From the NCBI GenBank assembly GCA_023228705.1, contig JALOAS010000037.1, positions 1 to 26,993 of the forward strand: a stretch of DNA of 26,993 bases. Direction: 5' to 3'. Under the pieces are notes generated by a model. It was not told the origin of the DNA. It was given only the letters and a program-made list of their open reading frames with translations, and did not search any database. Of this stretch, positions 6,647 through 13,546 are shown one piece after another. A program made the translations under genes and the position numbers. Each line of letters begins with the position of its first letter. The first letter of the stretch is position 1. The DNA is from Ottowia sp. (GTDB taxonomy: Bacteria > Pseudomonadota > Gammaproteobacteria > Burkholderiales > Burkholderiaceae_C).

Positions 6647-7285
6647 TTACTTTGCCGGGGCAGCCGGTTGCATGCCACCAGCTGCTGGTGCGGCTCTGTT
6701 TTCCTCCATTTGCCGCTGCGCCTGTTCTTCCTTTTGCTTCTGCTCGGTGGTCACGAACGCCGGGGCATCGTTGAGCTCTTCCTTGGTCAAGTTGGTGACC
6801 GCGGTCCTGTTCTGGGGATCGATCTGATCGATCTTCTCCCAGGGAATGCCCACGTCCTTGGCGCCAATGCCCAGGAAGCCGCCGACGCCAACCACCACGC
6901 CATCAAGCTTCAGGTTTTCATCCAGAATGAGGTCCGTGATCTTGCCGATCTCCTTGGCATCGTCACCGGGTCCATCACGCAGTGAGATGCCCAGAATGGA
7001 CTTGGCCAGCGTCTGCGAGTCGGCCTGCTGCGTGATAAAGCCGCCTTCGGTGATCACGTCGGAGCCGGCGTTTTCCGCCGAGTCGCTGGACGCGTCGCCG
7101 GCGTTGCTGGCTGCATCGCTTGCTGAGCTGGACGCGTCCTTGCTCTCTTGCATCTGGCCGGCGGTGTCGGCCCGGTCCGCGTCGTCTGCAGCCTGCGCCA
7201 GGACGCCGGTGCTGCCCAGAGTCAGGGCCGTGCCCGCCAACACCGCGGCCAGGGTGGATTTTGAAATCAGTGTCTTGCTATACAT
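6647..7285 (-). CDS. Periplasmic PRC-barrel domain protein
   Basis: This 212-residue protein has a signal peptide (MYSKTLISKS, hydrophobic core, VLA-Q near 30/31), an Asp/Ser/Ala-rich low-complexity linker (about 32-78) and a PRC-barrel domain (about 92-177: SILGISLRD, EIGKITDLILDE, LDGVVVGVGGFLGIGAKDVGIPW). A Glu/Gln-rich helix and Pro/Ala tail follow. PRC barrels are small all-beta domains found in photosynthetic reaction centres and RimM; periplasmic forms like this one have no established activity. ATG 7285 follows AAAGGAAG and starts the signal peptide; upstream in-frame codons are not protein-like. The DUF1328 gene ends 76 bp upstream on the same strand, and I infer co-transcription from promoter 7630-7689. 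Confidence 0.88.
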   Translation of the reverse strand: MYSKTLISKSTLAAVLAGTALTLGSTGVLAQAADDADRADTAGQMQESKDASSSASDAASNAGDASSDSAENAGSDVITEGGFITQQADSQTLAKSILGISLRDGPGDDAKEIGKITDLILDENLKLDGVVVGVGGFLGIGAKDVGIPWEKIDQIDPQNRTAVTNLTKEELNDAPAFVTTEQKQKEEQAQRQMEENRAAPAAGGMQPAAPAK

Positions 7286-7361
7286 GTTGCTTCCTTTCAG
7301 CAATACCAGAACGAGACAGCGACGCCCGGGAACCAATGCATCGCAGCCGGCCCTGCTGGTC

Positions 7362-7595
7362 TCAGGGCCGCCATCTCCAGAAAAACACGGATATGGCAAA
7401 AAACATCGAGAAGAGGAAACACAGGGCCCTTGCAATCGCTGCAGCCTGTCCCACGTCCGCCACAAAGCCAAACAGGCCGGTCAGGACTGCGAACAGGAGG
7501 AACGTGAAGGCGTAATACAGCATGCTTGCCCAACCCGGTGTCGCAACAGAACTTGCCGGGGCGGATCGCGACTGCGGCACAAGGCTGTTTTCCAT
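7362..7595 (-). CDS. DUF1328-like small membrane protein, second copy
   Basis: The core MLYYAFTFLLFAVLTGLFGF and the tail ending VFFWRWRP match the two-helix DUF1328 pattern, with a less Gly-rich turn (VADVGQAAAIARAL) than the copy at 4958-5119. The frame gives 77 residues from ATG 7595 or 53 from ATG 7523. I use 7595 because the -10 of promoter 7630-7689 lies about 35 bp upstream, the spacing seen at the two-BON gene. Neither start has a strong Shine-Dalgarno, and 53 residues is the usual family size, so the start is open. It precedes the PRC-barrel gene as a likely two-gene operon. Function unknown. Confidence 0.72.
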   Translation of the reverse strand: MENSLVPQSRSAPASSVATPGWASMLYYAFTFLLFAVLTGLFGFVADVGQAAAIARALCFLFSMFFAISVFFWRWRP

Positions 7596-7629
7596 TTCTC
7601 AAGTCCAAACGGGGATCCGCCTGAACCCA

Positions 7630-7689
7630 AGCGTAGGCGCCTGTTGCAACTCCGCGTGTCAGACAATGCCCATGATTTCGATCAGACAA
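7630..7689 (-). promoter_or_regulatory. Stress-type promoter 3, upstream of the DUF1328/PRC-barrel operon
   Basis: On the minus strand two identical TTGTCTGA boxes (7682-7689 and 7659-7666) are 23 bp apart. They are followed after exactly 23 bp by TACGCT (7630-7635) in the context CCTACGCTTGGG, a good match to the extended sigma-S -10 (CTAYRCTT). The proximal box is part of TGTC-A-GACA (7657-7665). The inferred transcript start near 7623 leaves a leader of about 28 nt to ATG 7595. Confidence 0.65.
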
Positions 7690-7732
7690 CGGCTTGAATT
7701 GCCGCAGCATGCGTTGCGCGTTGCGCTGACGC

Positions 7733-7936
7733 ATGACGGATGACCTCGCTGGCGCTTCGTATGACCGCGCCGCTGCGCGGCGGCAATGACTGCGGCTTCG
7801 CCGCCATGATGGGGAGGTTGAGCGTTGAGCGTGGTGGGCTCACGCTGGACGCTCAACGCTTGACGCCAAACCTTCATCAGCCGCCGCAGGCGGCTTTCAT
7901 GCAAGGCCCGCAAGGGCCGAGGTCATTGGTCATTCG
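7733..7936 (+). repeat. Composite repeat element, copy B (longest form)
   Basis: This copy includes a 5' part also present in copy E: ATGAC-type words separated by G+C-rich palindromes (GCCGC-TGC-GCGGC near 7770-7782, GCGGC-TTC-GCCGC near 7792-7804) and ending in ATGATGGGGAGG. Two TTGAGCG units (7818-7831) follow, then the inverted heptamers and hairpins AGCCGCC-GCA-GGCGGCT (7879-7895) and GGCCC-GCAA-GGGCC (7905-7918). It ends in GAGGTCATTGGTCATTCGG. Confidence 0.9.
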
Positions 7937-8024
7937 GCGGGGAATCGCGGCGAGGGCGCCGCTCCACGAGGCATCATCCGCAGTTTGCGCCGTACGGGAG
8001 GCCAGCCCCCTGGCCGATGGGGTG

Positions 8025-8143
8025 GTTGAGCATTGCGCGAACGCCAAACGCTGGACGCACTTCGCTCAACCTCTTTTCATCATGAGCCGCCGCAGGTGGC
8101 GCTCATACAAGGCCCGCAAGGGCCGAGGTCATTCGTCATTCGG
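8025..8143 (+). repeat. Composite repeat element, copy C (diverged)
   Basis: A degenerate copy with GGTTGAGCATTGCGCGAACGC in place of clean heptamers and an altered first hairpin (GCCGCC-GCA-GGTGGC, one G-T pair). The second hairpin, GGCCC-GCAA-GGGCC (8111-8124), and the tail GAGGTCATTCGTCATTCGG are intact. Confidence 0.8.
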
Positions 8144-8148
8144 ACAGG

Positions 8149-8306
8149 TTGAGCGTTGAGCGTGGTGGGCTCACGCTGGACGCTGAACGCTTGACGCCAA
8201 ACCTTCATCAGCCGCCGCAGGCGGCTTTCATCAAAGGCCCGCAAGGGCCGAGGTCATCTGTCATTCGGCACACTTCACTGGACGCTGAACGCCGGACGGC
8301 TGGACA
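8149..8306 (+). repeat. Composite repeat element, copy D
   Basis: Two TTGAGCG units (8149-8162) follow copy C directly. Then come inverted degenerate heptamers, hairpin AGCCGCC-GCA-GGCGGCT (8210-8226) and hairpin GGCCC-GCAA-GGGCC (8236-8249), with tail to 8268. Further degenerate words (GGACGCTGAACGCC, GGACGGCTGGAC) continue to about 8306, 50 bp before the helicase start. Confidence 0.88.
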
Positions 8307-8358
8307 TCGTTTCAGGTCAAGTGGCCACATGCCTGCATAAATGCGACAATAGCAGGCT

Positions 8359-9819
8359 GTGACGATAAAATATTCAGATCTCGCGCTGGCCGAGCCGCTC
8401 AAGCGCGCCGTAGCCGATATGGGCTACGAAACCACCACGCCGATCCAGGCCCGTGCCATTCCCGTCGTCCTGGCAGGACAGGACGTGATGGGCGCCGCGC
8501 AAACGGGCACCGGCAAGACGGCTGCCTTCTCGCTCCCGCTGCTGCAGCGGCTGCTGCGCCATGAAAACACATCGGCGTCGCCTGCGCGCCACCCGGTGCG
8601 CGCGCTGGTGCTGCTGCCCACGCGCGAGCTGGCGCGGCAAGTCGCAGGACAGGTGAAAGAATACGCCAAATACACCGGGCTGCGCAGCACCGTGGTTTAT
8701 GGCGGCGTGGACATCAAGCCACAGATAGAGGCACTGCGCGAAGGCGTTGAGGTCCTGGTCGCCACGCCCGGACGCCTGCTGGACCACATCGAAGGCAAGA
8801 CCGCGGTCCTGCACCAGGTCGAGTACGTGGTCCTGGACGAAGCCGACCGCATGCTGGACATCGGCTTCCTGCCCGACTTGCAGCGCATCCTGGGCTACCT
8901 GCCCAAGAGCCGGACCACGCTGCTTTTCTCTGCCACCTTCTCCAAGGAGATCCGGCACCTGGCAGCAAGCTACCTGAACAACCCCATCGCAATCGAGGTG
9001 GCCGAGCCCAACGCCCCTGCAGCCACCGTGGACCAGCATTTCTACCTGCTCAACGACGCAGACAAGCACCGCGCCATCCACCAGGTGCTGAAGGACCGCC
9101 AGTTGAGGCAGGCCTTTGTCTTTTGCAACAGCAAGCTGGGCGCCGCCCGGCTGGCCCGGGCGCTGGCGCGCGAGGGGCTCAAGACCACGGCCATGCACGG
9201 CAACAAGAGCCAGGAAGAGCGCATCAAGTCGCTGCAGGCGTTCAAGAGCGGCGAGGTCGACCTGCTGGTGGCCACCGACGTGGCTGCGCGCGGCCTGGAC
9301 ATCAAGGACGTGCCGGCGGTGTTCAACTACGACGTCCCGTTCAACCCCGAAGACTACGTGCACCGCATCGGCCGCACGGGCCGTGCTGGCGCCGCAGGAC
9401 TTGCCGTGACGCTGGTGACCCGGCGCGACGACCGGCAGGTCCAGCAACTGGAAAAGCTGCTGGACACCAAGCTCGAGCTCGAGCACCTGAACTTTGAAGA
9501 CGAGCAGCCGCGCGGACGCTACAACGATGGCCGGCGCCAGTGGAGCCGGCAGGAGACGGGCGACAGCCGCGACGATGCACGCCAGCGCCGCGAGCACAGG
9601 CGCGCCAGCCCCAGCGCCCGGCCGCAAAGAAAGCAGGAATCCGGCGATCCGTTCTTCACGCAGCCCTATGCACCGTCAAGCACCGCTGCCGATCCCGAGT
9701 GGGAGCAGAGCGCCGCCGAGGCCGTCCCGGCGAAAAAGCCGGGCGCGGGCAGCAAGTCCAGGCGCACGGCCGTTCCCGCCCTGTTCAAGGCGCCCGCACC
9801 CGCCAGCGACGGGCACTGA
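8359..9819 (+). CDS. rhlE: DEAD-box ATP-dependent RNA helicase, RhlE type
   Basis: This 486-residue protein carries the full DEAD-box set: Q motif GYETTTPIQ (22-30), Walker A AQTGTGKT (47-54), PTRELA (87-92), DEAD (160-163), SAT (191-193), ATDVAARGLD and HRIGRTGR (335-342). The two RecA domains end near 375. An Arg/Gln/Ser-rich disordered tail follows with basic KSRR near the C-terminus, typical of the RhlE group, which unwinds short RNA duplexes in ribosome assembly and RNA decay at low temperature. The start is GTG 8359: an in-frame stop lies just upstream (TAG 8350-8352) and the next ATG would remove part of the Q-motif region. Shine-Dalgarno is poor. Repeat copy D ends about 50 bp upstream, so the repeats may form part of the upstream region. 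Convergent with apaH. Confidence 0.93.
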   Translation: MTIKYSDLALAEPLKRAVADMGYETTTPIQARAIPVVLAGQDVMGAAQTGTGKTAAFSLPLLQRLLRHENTSASPARHPVRALVLLPTRELARQVAGQVKEYAKYTGLRSTVVYGGVDIKPQIEALREGVEVLVATPGRLLDHIEGKTAVLHQVEYVVLDEADRMLDIGFLPDLQRILGYLPKSRTTLLFSATFSKEIRHLAASYLNNPIAIEVAEPNAPAATVDQHFYLLNDADKHRAIHQVLKDRQLRQAFVFCNSKLGAARLARALAREGLKTTAMHGNKSQEERIKSLQAFKSGEVDLLVATDVAARGLDIKDVPAVFNYDVPFNPEDYVHRIGRTGRAGAAGLAVTLVTRRDDRQVQQLEKLLDTKLELEHLNFEDEQPRGRYNDGRRQWSRQETGDSRDDARQRREHRRASPSARPQRKQESGDPFFTQPYAPSSTAADPEWEQSAAEAVPAKKPGAGSKSRRTAVPALFKAPAPASDGH

Positions 9820-9835
9820 CCGCCCCCACCGGGGA

Positions 9836-10669
9836 TCATCCGGCTGGCGCCATGGCCTGCGCGCAGGCCACCGAAATGCGTTCGTGCCGGCCGGTGGCGC
9901 CATCCACGCGCAGCGCGCTGAGGCGGCGTCCCCAGACACAACCCGAATCCAGCGCAATGATGTCGCTGCGGTCCTGCGGCTCCAGCGTGGACCAGTGGCC
10001 AAAGGCAATGACGTCCTGCGCCGTCCTGCGCTGCGGCACATCGAACCAGGGCAGGTAGCCCGCGGGCGCCGACAGCGCCCCGCCCTTGGCCGAAAACTCC
10101 ATCCGACCCGCCGCCGTGCAAAAGCGCAGGCGCGTCAGTGCATTGACGATGACGCGCCAGCGCGCCGGCCCCTGCAGGCTGGCATCCCAGCGATCCGGCT
10201 CGTTGCCAAACAGCGCCGGCAACTGCGCGCGCCAGTCGGCGCTGCGCAAGACCGCTTCCACCTCGCGTGCATGCGCCAGCACCTGCGCCCGCGTCCATTG
10301 CGGCAAGACGCCGGCGTGGACCATGAGGATGCCCTGCGCGTCACATGCCAGCGGGCGGTGCCTGAGCCAGTCAAGCAGGGTTGCGCCGTCGCTGGCACCC
10401 AGGATGCCGTCCAGCGTGTCCCGGCGCCCCGGCGCGCGCACGCCGGCCGCAACGGCAAGCAGGTGGATGTCGTGGTTGCCCAGCAACGCGCGGGCCGCAC
10501 CGTCCAGCGCCACGACGCGCCGGAGCACCCCCAGTGAATCCGGGCCCCGGTTGACCAGGTCGCCCAGCAGGATCAGCGTATCGCGGCTGGGCGAGAACCC
10601 GATGGTGTCCAGCAGGCGCCCCAGCGCCGCGTCGCAGCCCTGCACATCGCCGATCAAGTAAAGTGCCAT
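9836..10669 (-). CDS. apaH: Symmetrical bis(5'-nucleosyl)-tetraphosphatase
   Basis: This 277-residue protein cleaves Ap4A to two ADP, controlling alarmone level and RNA Np4 caps. It has the calcineurin-like metallophosphatase motifs GDVQG (7-11), GDLVNRGP (36-43), GNHD (64-67) and a later VHAG. Length matches the family (about 270-280). The ATG at 10669 starts MALYLIGDVQG as in most ApaH proteins; only a distant GAGGT is seen upstream. It is divergent from the CNNM/CorC-like gene with 54 bp between start codons, and convergent with rhlE, only 16 bp separating the stops. Confidence 0.96.
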   Translation of the reverse strand: MALYLIGDVQGCDAALGRLLDTIGFSPSRDTLILLGDLVNRGPDSLGVLRRVVALDGAARALLGNHDIHLLAVAAGVRAPGRRDTLDGILGASDGATLLDWLRHRPLACDAQGILMVHAGVLPQWTRAQVLAHAREVEAVLRSADWRAQLPALFGNEPDRWDASLQGPARWRVIVNALTRLRFCTAAGRMEFSAKGGALSAPAGYLPWFDVPQRRTAQDVIAFGHWSTLEPQDRSDIIALDSGCVWGRRLSALRVDGATGRHERISVACAQAMAPAG

Positions 10670-10723
10670 GAAATTTCGCGACCTCGTGTCAAGTCCACCC
10701 CTTTGCGCCCGCGCGCCGCACCC

Positions 10724-12028
10724 ATGAGTATTGTCCTGATTGTCCTGCTGACCCTGCTCAACGGCATTTTTGCCATGTCCGAGCTGGCCGTGGTCTCCAG
10801 CCGCCCGACCAGGCTGACCATCATGCGCGACAGCGGCGTCAGCGGCGCGGCAGCCGCGCTCCAGCTGCTGGAGCGGCCCACCCGCTTCCTGTCCACGGTG
10901 CAGGTCGGCATCACCGCGATCGGGATGCTCAACGGGATCGTCGGCGCCGCCGCGTTCAGCGCACCGCTGGCCGAACTGCTCACGGGCCTGGGCCTGGGCG
11001 ACGCCGTGGCGCCCATACTTGCGACCGGGCTGGTCGTCACCTTGATCACGTTCATCACCATCATCTTTGGCGAGCTGGTCCCCAAGCGCATCGGCCAGAT
11101 GTACCCGGAAACCGTGGCGCGCTGGGTTGCGGCGCCAATGAGCTGGCTGGCGACCATCGTCAACCCCTTTGTTCTCCTTCTCACGCTGTGCACGCAGGCC
11201 ATCCTCAAGCTGCTGCGAATCAGCGAGACGCACGGCCACCCCGTCACCGAGGCGGAAATCTCGGCCAGCCTGGCGCAGGGCGTCGACGCGGGTTTCATCG
11301 AGGAACACGAGCATGAAATGGTGCGCAACGTGTTCCACCTGGACGACCGGCCGCTCACTTCGCTCATGCTGCCGCGCGACGATATCAGCTGGCTGGACGC
11401 CGAAATGTCGGTCAGGCAGGCCTTTGCCCATCTCGCCGCCGCCGGTGCGCAGGGGGTGCACTCCTGGTATCCGGTATGTCGCGGCAACCTGGACAACGTT
11501 GTCGGGCTCATCTCGTCTGCGCATCTGCTGGAGCTTGGCGCCGAATCAGATGATTTGCTGCAGGAGCACGTCAGTCCGGCTGAATTCGTTCCCGAAACGC
11601 TGAGCGGACTTGAAATGCTGGAGCAGCTGCGTTCCAAATCTGGCCGCTTCCTGCTTGTGGTCGATGAGTATGGCGTGGTCCAGGGACTCATGACGCCACG
11701 TGATTTTCTGGAGGCCATTACCGGAGAGCTCAAACCGGATCTGTCGGACCAGCCCTGGGCGACACCCATTGCCGCCAACCAATGGCTGCTGGACGGCGCC
11801 ATGCCCATCAGCGAACTGAAGTCCCGGCTGCATATTGCCCAGTTGCCACTCGAAGATAAAGGACGCTACAACACGCTGGCCGGCCTTTTGATGTCCATTG
11901 CCGGACACGTTCCCATGCGTGGCGAGGAAATACGCTGCGACGCCTGGACGTTTCGGGTCGATGCACGCCATGGGCACCGCATCACGCAGGTATTGGCTTT
12001 CATGGACAATCCGCAAGATGTGCGATAG
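10724..12028 (+). CDS. CNNM/CBS/CorC-domain membrane protein (HlyC/CorC family)
   Basis: This 434-residue protein has an N-terminal CNNM (DUF21) region with three to four membrane segments (about 1-150, beginning MSIVLIVLLTLLNGIFAMSE), a CBS pair (about 200-325, including SGRFLLVVDEYGVVQGLMTP) and a C-terminal CorC/HlyC domain (about 345-430). Relatives are annotated as hemolysins but act in magnesium or cobalt efflux; the CBS pair likely senses nucleotide or Mg. ATG 10724 is chosen because it begins the first membrane helix. Its stop codon overlaps the -10 of the promoter for the next gene. Substrate is not deducible. Confidence 0.92.
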   Translation: MSIVLIVLLTLLNGIFAMSELAVVSSRPTRLTIMRDSGVSGAAAALQLLERPTRFLSTVQVGITAIGMLNGIVGAAAFSAPLAELLTGLGLGDAVAPILATGLVVTLITFITIIFGELVPKRIGQMYPETVARWVAAPMSWLATIVNPFVLLLTLCTQAILKLLRISETHGHPVTEAEISASLAQGVDAGFIEEHEHEMVRNVFHLDDRPLTSLMLPRDDISWLDAEMSVRQAFAHLAAAGAQGVHSWYPVCRGNLDNVVGLISSAHLLELGAESDDLLQEHVSPAEFVPETLSGLEMLEQLRSKSGRFLLVVDEYGVVQGLMTPRDFLEAITGELKPDLSDQPWATPIAANQWLLDGAMPISELKSRLHIAQLPLEDKGRYNTLAGLLMSIAGHVPMRGEEIRCDAWTFRVDARHGHRITQVLAFMDNPQDVR

Positions 12029-12031
12029 AAT
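12003..12031 (+). promoter_or_regulatory. Sigma-70 promoter for the H-NS-family gene
   Basis: TGGACA (12003-12008), a 17-bp spacer and TAGAAT (12026-12031), at consensus spacing with one mismatch per hexamer. The -10 overlaps the stop codon of the upstream CNNM gene. If used, it gives an untranslated leader of about 260 nt, AT-richer than its surroundings, before the ATG at 12298. Confidence 0.6.
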
Positions 12032-12297
12032 CCGCTGCCATCGGCTTGGCGGAAAAAATGTCAAACGTTTATTGATTTCTGCATGAGTGGCTCCACATGC
12101 GTTCCGGAAGGACGAGCGAAGCATCATTCCTCCCTGCAGAAGAAATGAATGACACCTGATTCCGATCTCGCCGAGTCTTTCCACCCAGTCCGCAAGAATC
12201 AGGCATCCGCATCCTCAGCCATCCTTCATTGAGGTACAACGGATGCCGCACGGTCGGATCCTTCTCCACAATCAAGACATATCATTGGAAAAACATA

Positions 12298-12579
12298 ATG
12301 GAAACTTACGAAACCCTTCTTGAAAAGCAAAAAGAACTGGAAGCCAAGATCGAGGCGGCGCGCAAGCGCGAGATGGCGGAAGCCCTCGCCCAGGTTCATG
12401 AGCTGGTCGAAAAGTACCAGATGCAACCCGACGATATTTTCACCAAGAGCAAGGGGCGGGTCACGCGCAAGGTCCCGCCCAAGTATCGTGATCCGGTCAG
12501 CGGCAAGACCTGGAGCGGTCGCGGCAAGCCGCCGCGCTGGATAGAGGGCCAGGACCGCGAGCGCTTCCTGATCCGCTGA
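12298..12579 (+). CDS. H-NS family nucleoid-associated protein
   Basis: This 93-residue protein has an N-terminal coiled coil (about 5-40, LLEKQKELEAKIEAARKRE) for oligomerisation and a C-terminal DNA-binding motif TWSGRGKPPRWI (71-82). The motif corresponds to the H-NS core loop TWTGQGR-P that inserts into the AT-rich minor groove. A basic linker (SKGRVTRKVPPKYRD) joins them. It is shorter than E. coli H-NS (137), as usual for the Burkholderiales short H-NS (Bph3/MvaT-like role) proteins. TGGAAAAA lies upstream of the ATG. It probably silences AT-rich DNA. It is monocistronic, with a strong promoter and a long leader that could carry autoregulatory sites. Confidence 0.93.
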   Translation: METYETLLEKQKELEAKIEAARKREMAEALAQVHELVEKYQMQPDDIFTKSKGRVTRKVPPKYRDPVSGKTWSGRGKPPRWIEGQDRERFLIR

Positions 12580-12967
12580 GCAAAGCCCTCTGCGCGACCT
12601 CCCGGCGGCGTACCCGTCCGGGGCGGCCTGCGGCGTTGCAAATGCCAGCCCCGGCGATGCCCGCGCCTTGCTCCGCATCCCGGAACCGGGCGGGTGCGCG
12701 CTCTGCGCGCCCTGCAGGCCATGCAGAGCTTGCCCCGCGGCAACGCCGGGCCGGAGCAGACAATCCACGCAGCGCGCGGCAGGCGCCGCAATAGGCCGCA
12801 GCCGTGCACGTTGGCTGCCAACGTGAAATAATCACCTCAGGCTTGGCATGCGCGGGGCACGTGCACCGGCACGCATGGCAGCTGGCGCTGGCATGGCGTG
12901 ACCATGGTCGCGGTGGCCGCGTACCGCCTTGCCTGTCCAGGCGCAACTTGAACCCACAGGAGCTTTG
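12580..12967. other. Gap between the H-NS-family gene and grxD
   Basis: No gene is supported. The stretch holds several G+C-rich inverted repeats, including GCGCGC-TCT-GCGCGC near 12696-12710, and the perfect 19-bp palindrome described separately. It probably contains the 3' end of the H-NS mRNA and the grxD promoter, for which I see no convincing hexamer pair. Confidence 0.4.
12807..12825. promoter_or_regulatory. Perfect palindrome CACGTTGGC-T-GCCAACGTG
   Basis: Nine-base perfect arms sit around a single central T, 142 bp upstream of grxD and followed by an AT-rich AAATAAT. It has the size and symmetry of an operator for a dimeric regulator. With no T tract and a 1-nt centre it is a poor terminator. 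Confidence 0.5.
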
Positions 12968-13297
12968 ATGGAACAAGACATCCAGCAGCGCATCAGCGAT
13001 TTTCTCAAGGCGCACGATGTCGTCCTTTTCATGAAGGGCGACGCCAACTTTCCGATGTGCGGCTTCTCTTCCCAGGCCGTCGAGCTGCTCAAGGCAGGCG
13101 GACTCGATCCAAACACGCTCACGACGGTCAACGTCCTTGCCGACGAAGGCATACGCCAGGCGATCAAGGATTACAGCAATTGGCCCACGATCCCGCAACT
13201 TTATGTCAAGGGCGAGTTTGTCGGCGGAGCCGACATCATTTCAGAAATGTACGATTCGGGTGAACTGCAGCAGCTGCTGAGCACGGCAGCCGCCTGA
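12968..13297 (+). CDS. grxD: Monothiol glutaredoxin, Grx4 type
   Basis: This 109-residue protein has the monothiol active site CGFS (31-34), the upstream FMKG (21-24) and the WPTIPQLYVKGEFVGG glutathione/cluster-binding region. Grx4-type proteins bind a [2Fe-2S] cluster as bridged dimers and pass it to Fe-S targets, often with a BolA partner. AGGAG lies about 6 nt upstream of ATG 12968. It is followed by two intrinsic terminators, so it is probably monocistronic. In many Burkholderiales grxD lies close to prmC-prfA; here prmC is 13 kb away, so that link is not retained. Confidence 0.96.
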   Translation: MEQDIQQRISDFLKAHDVVLFMKGDANFPMCGFSSQAVELLKAGGLDPNTLTTVNVLADEGIRQAIKDYSNWPTIPQLYVKGEFVGGADIISEMYDSGELQQLLSTAAA

Positions 13298-13309
13298 TCC
13301 CGATTGAAG

Positions 13310-13332
13310 GCGGCCCGCGGCCGCTTTCTCTT
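13310..13332 (+). terminator. First intrinsic terminator after grxD
   Basis: GCGGCC (13310-13315), loop CGC, GGCCGC (13319-13324), then a T-rich TTTCTCTT tail, 12 bp after the grxD stop. Confidence 0.7.
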
Positions 13333-13338
13333 GACAGG

Positions 13339-13365
13339 AAAGGCGCCCTCCTGGAGGGCGCCTTT
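13339..13365 (+). terminator. Second terminator hairpin after grxD, probably bidirectional
   Basis: AAAGGCGCCCTCC (13339-13351) pairs perfectly with GGAGGGCGCCTTT (13353-13365) around one T. Short T runs exist on both sides, so it may also serve the minus-strand gene ending at 13547. Confidence 0.75.
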
Positions 13366-13546
13366 CATTGGTGCGATAGCGTGAATGTCGCACCATGCAA
13401 TGCGGCGTCCGCGTTGTCATTGCGCCGCATGATCCTGGAATCCCGAGCAAGCAACAACGTCAGGTCCATTGATCCAACGCTTCTCTTGCCTTGTTCAGAT
13501 CCACATCACGAGAAACGCCGCGGCATGAGGATGAGCGACACGGATT

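Noticed and set aside
7740..8340. Short frames sharing the peptide LTLDAERLTPNLHQPPQAAF in several repeat copies
   Set aside because: The similarity is that of the DNA repeat itself; the frames have no ribosome binding sites, are broken in copy C and are not protein-like.
10681..10692. TTGACA on the minus strand as -35 for apaH
   Set aside because: The matching -10 position falls on the apaH start codon (ATGGCA) and does not look like a -10.
13400..13430. ATGCGGCG/CGCCGCAT inverted repeat as terminator of the DUF937-OmpA gene
   Set aside because: The loop is 15 nt and no T tract follows on either strand; the hairpin at 13339-13365 is a better candidate.
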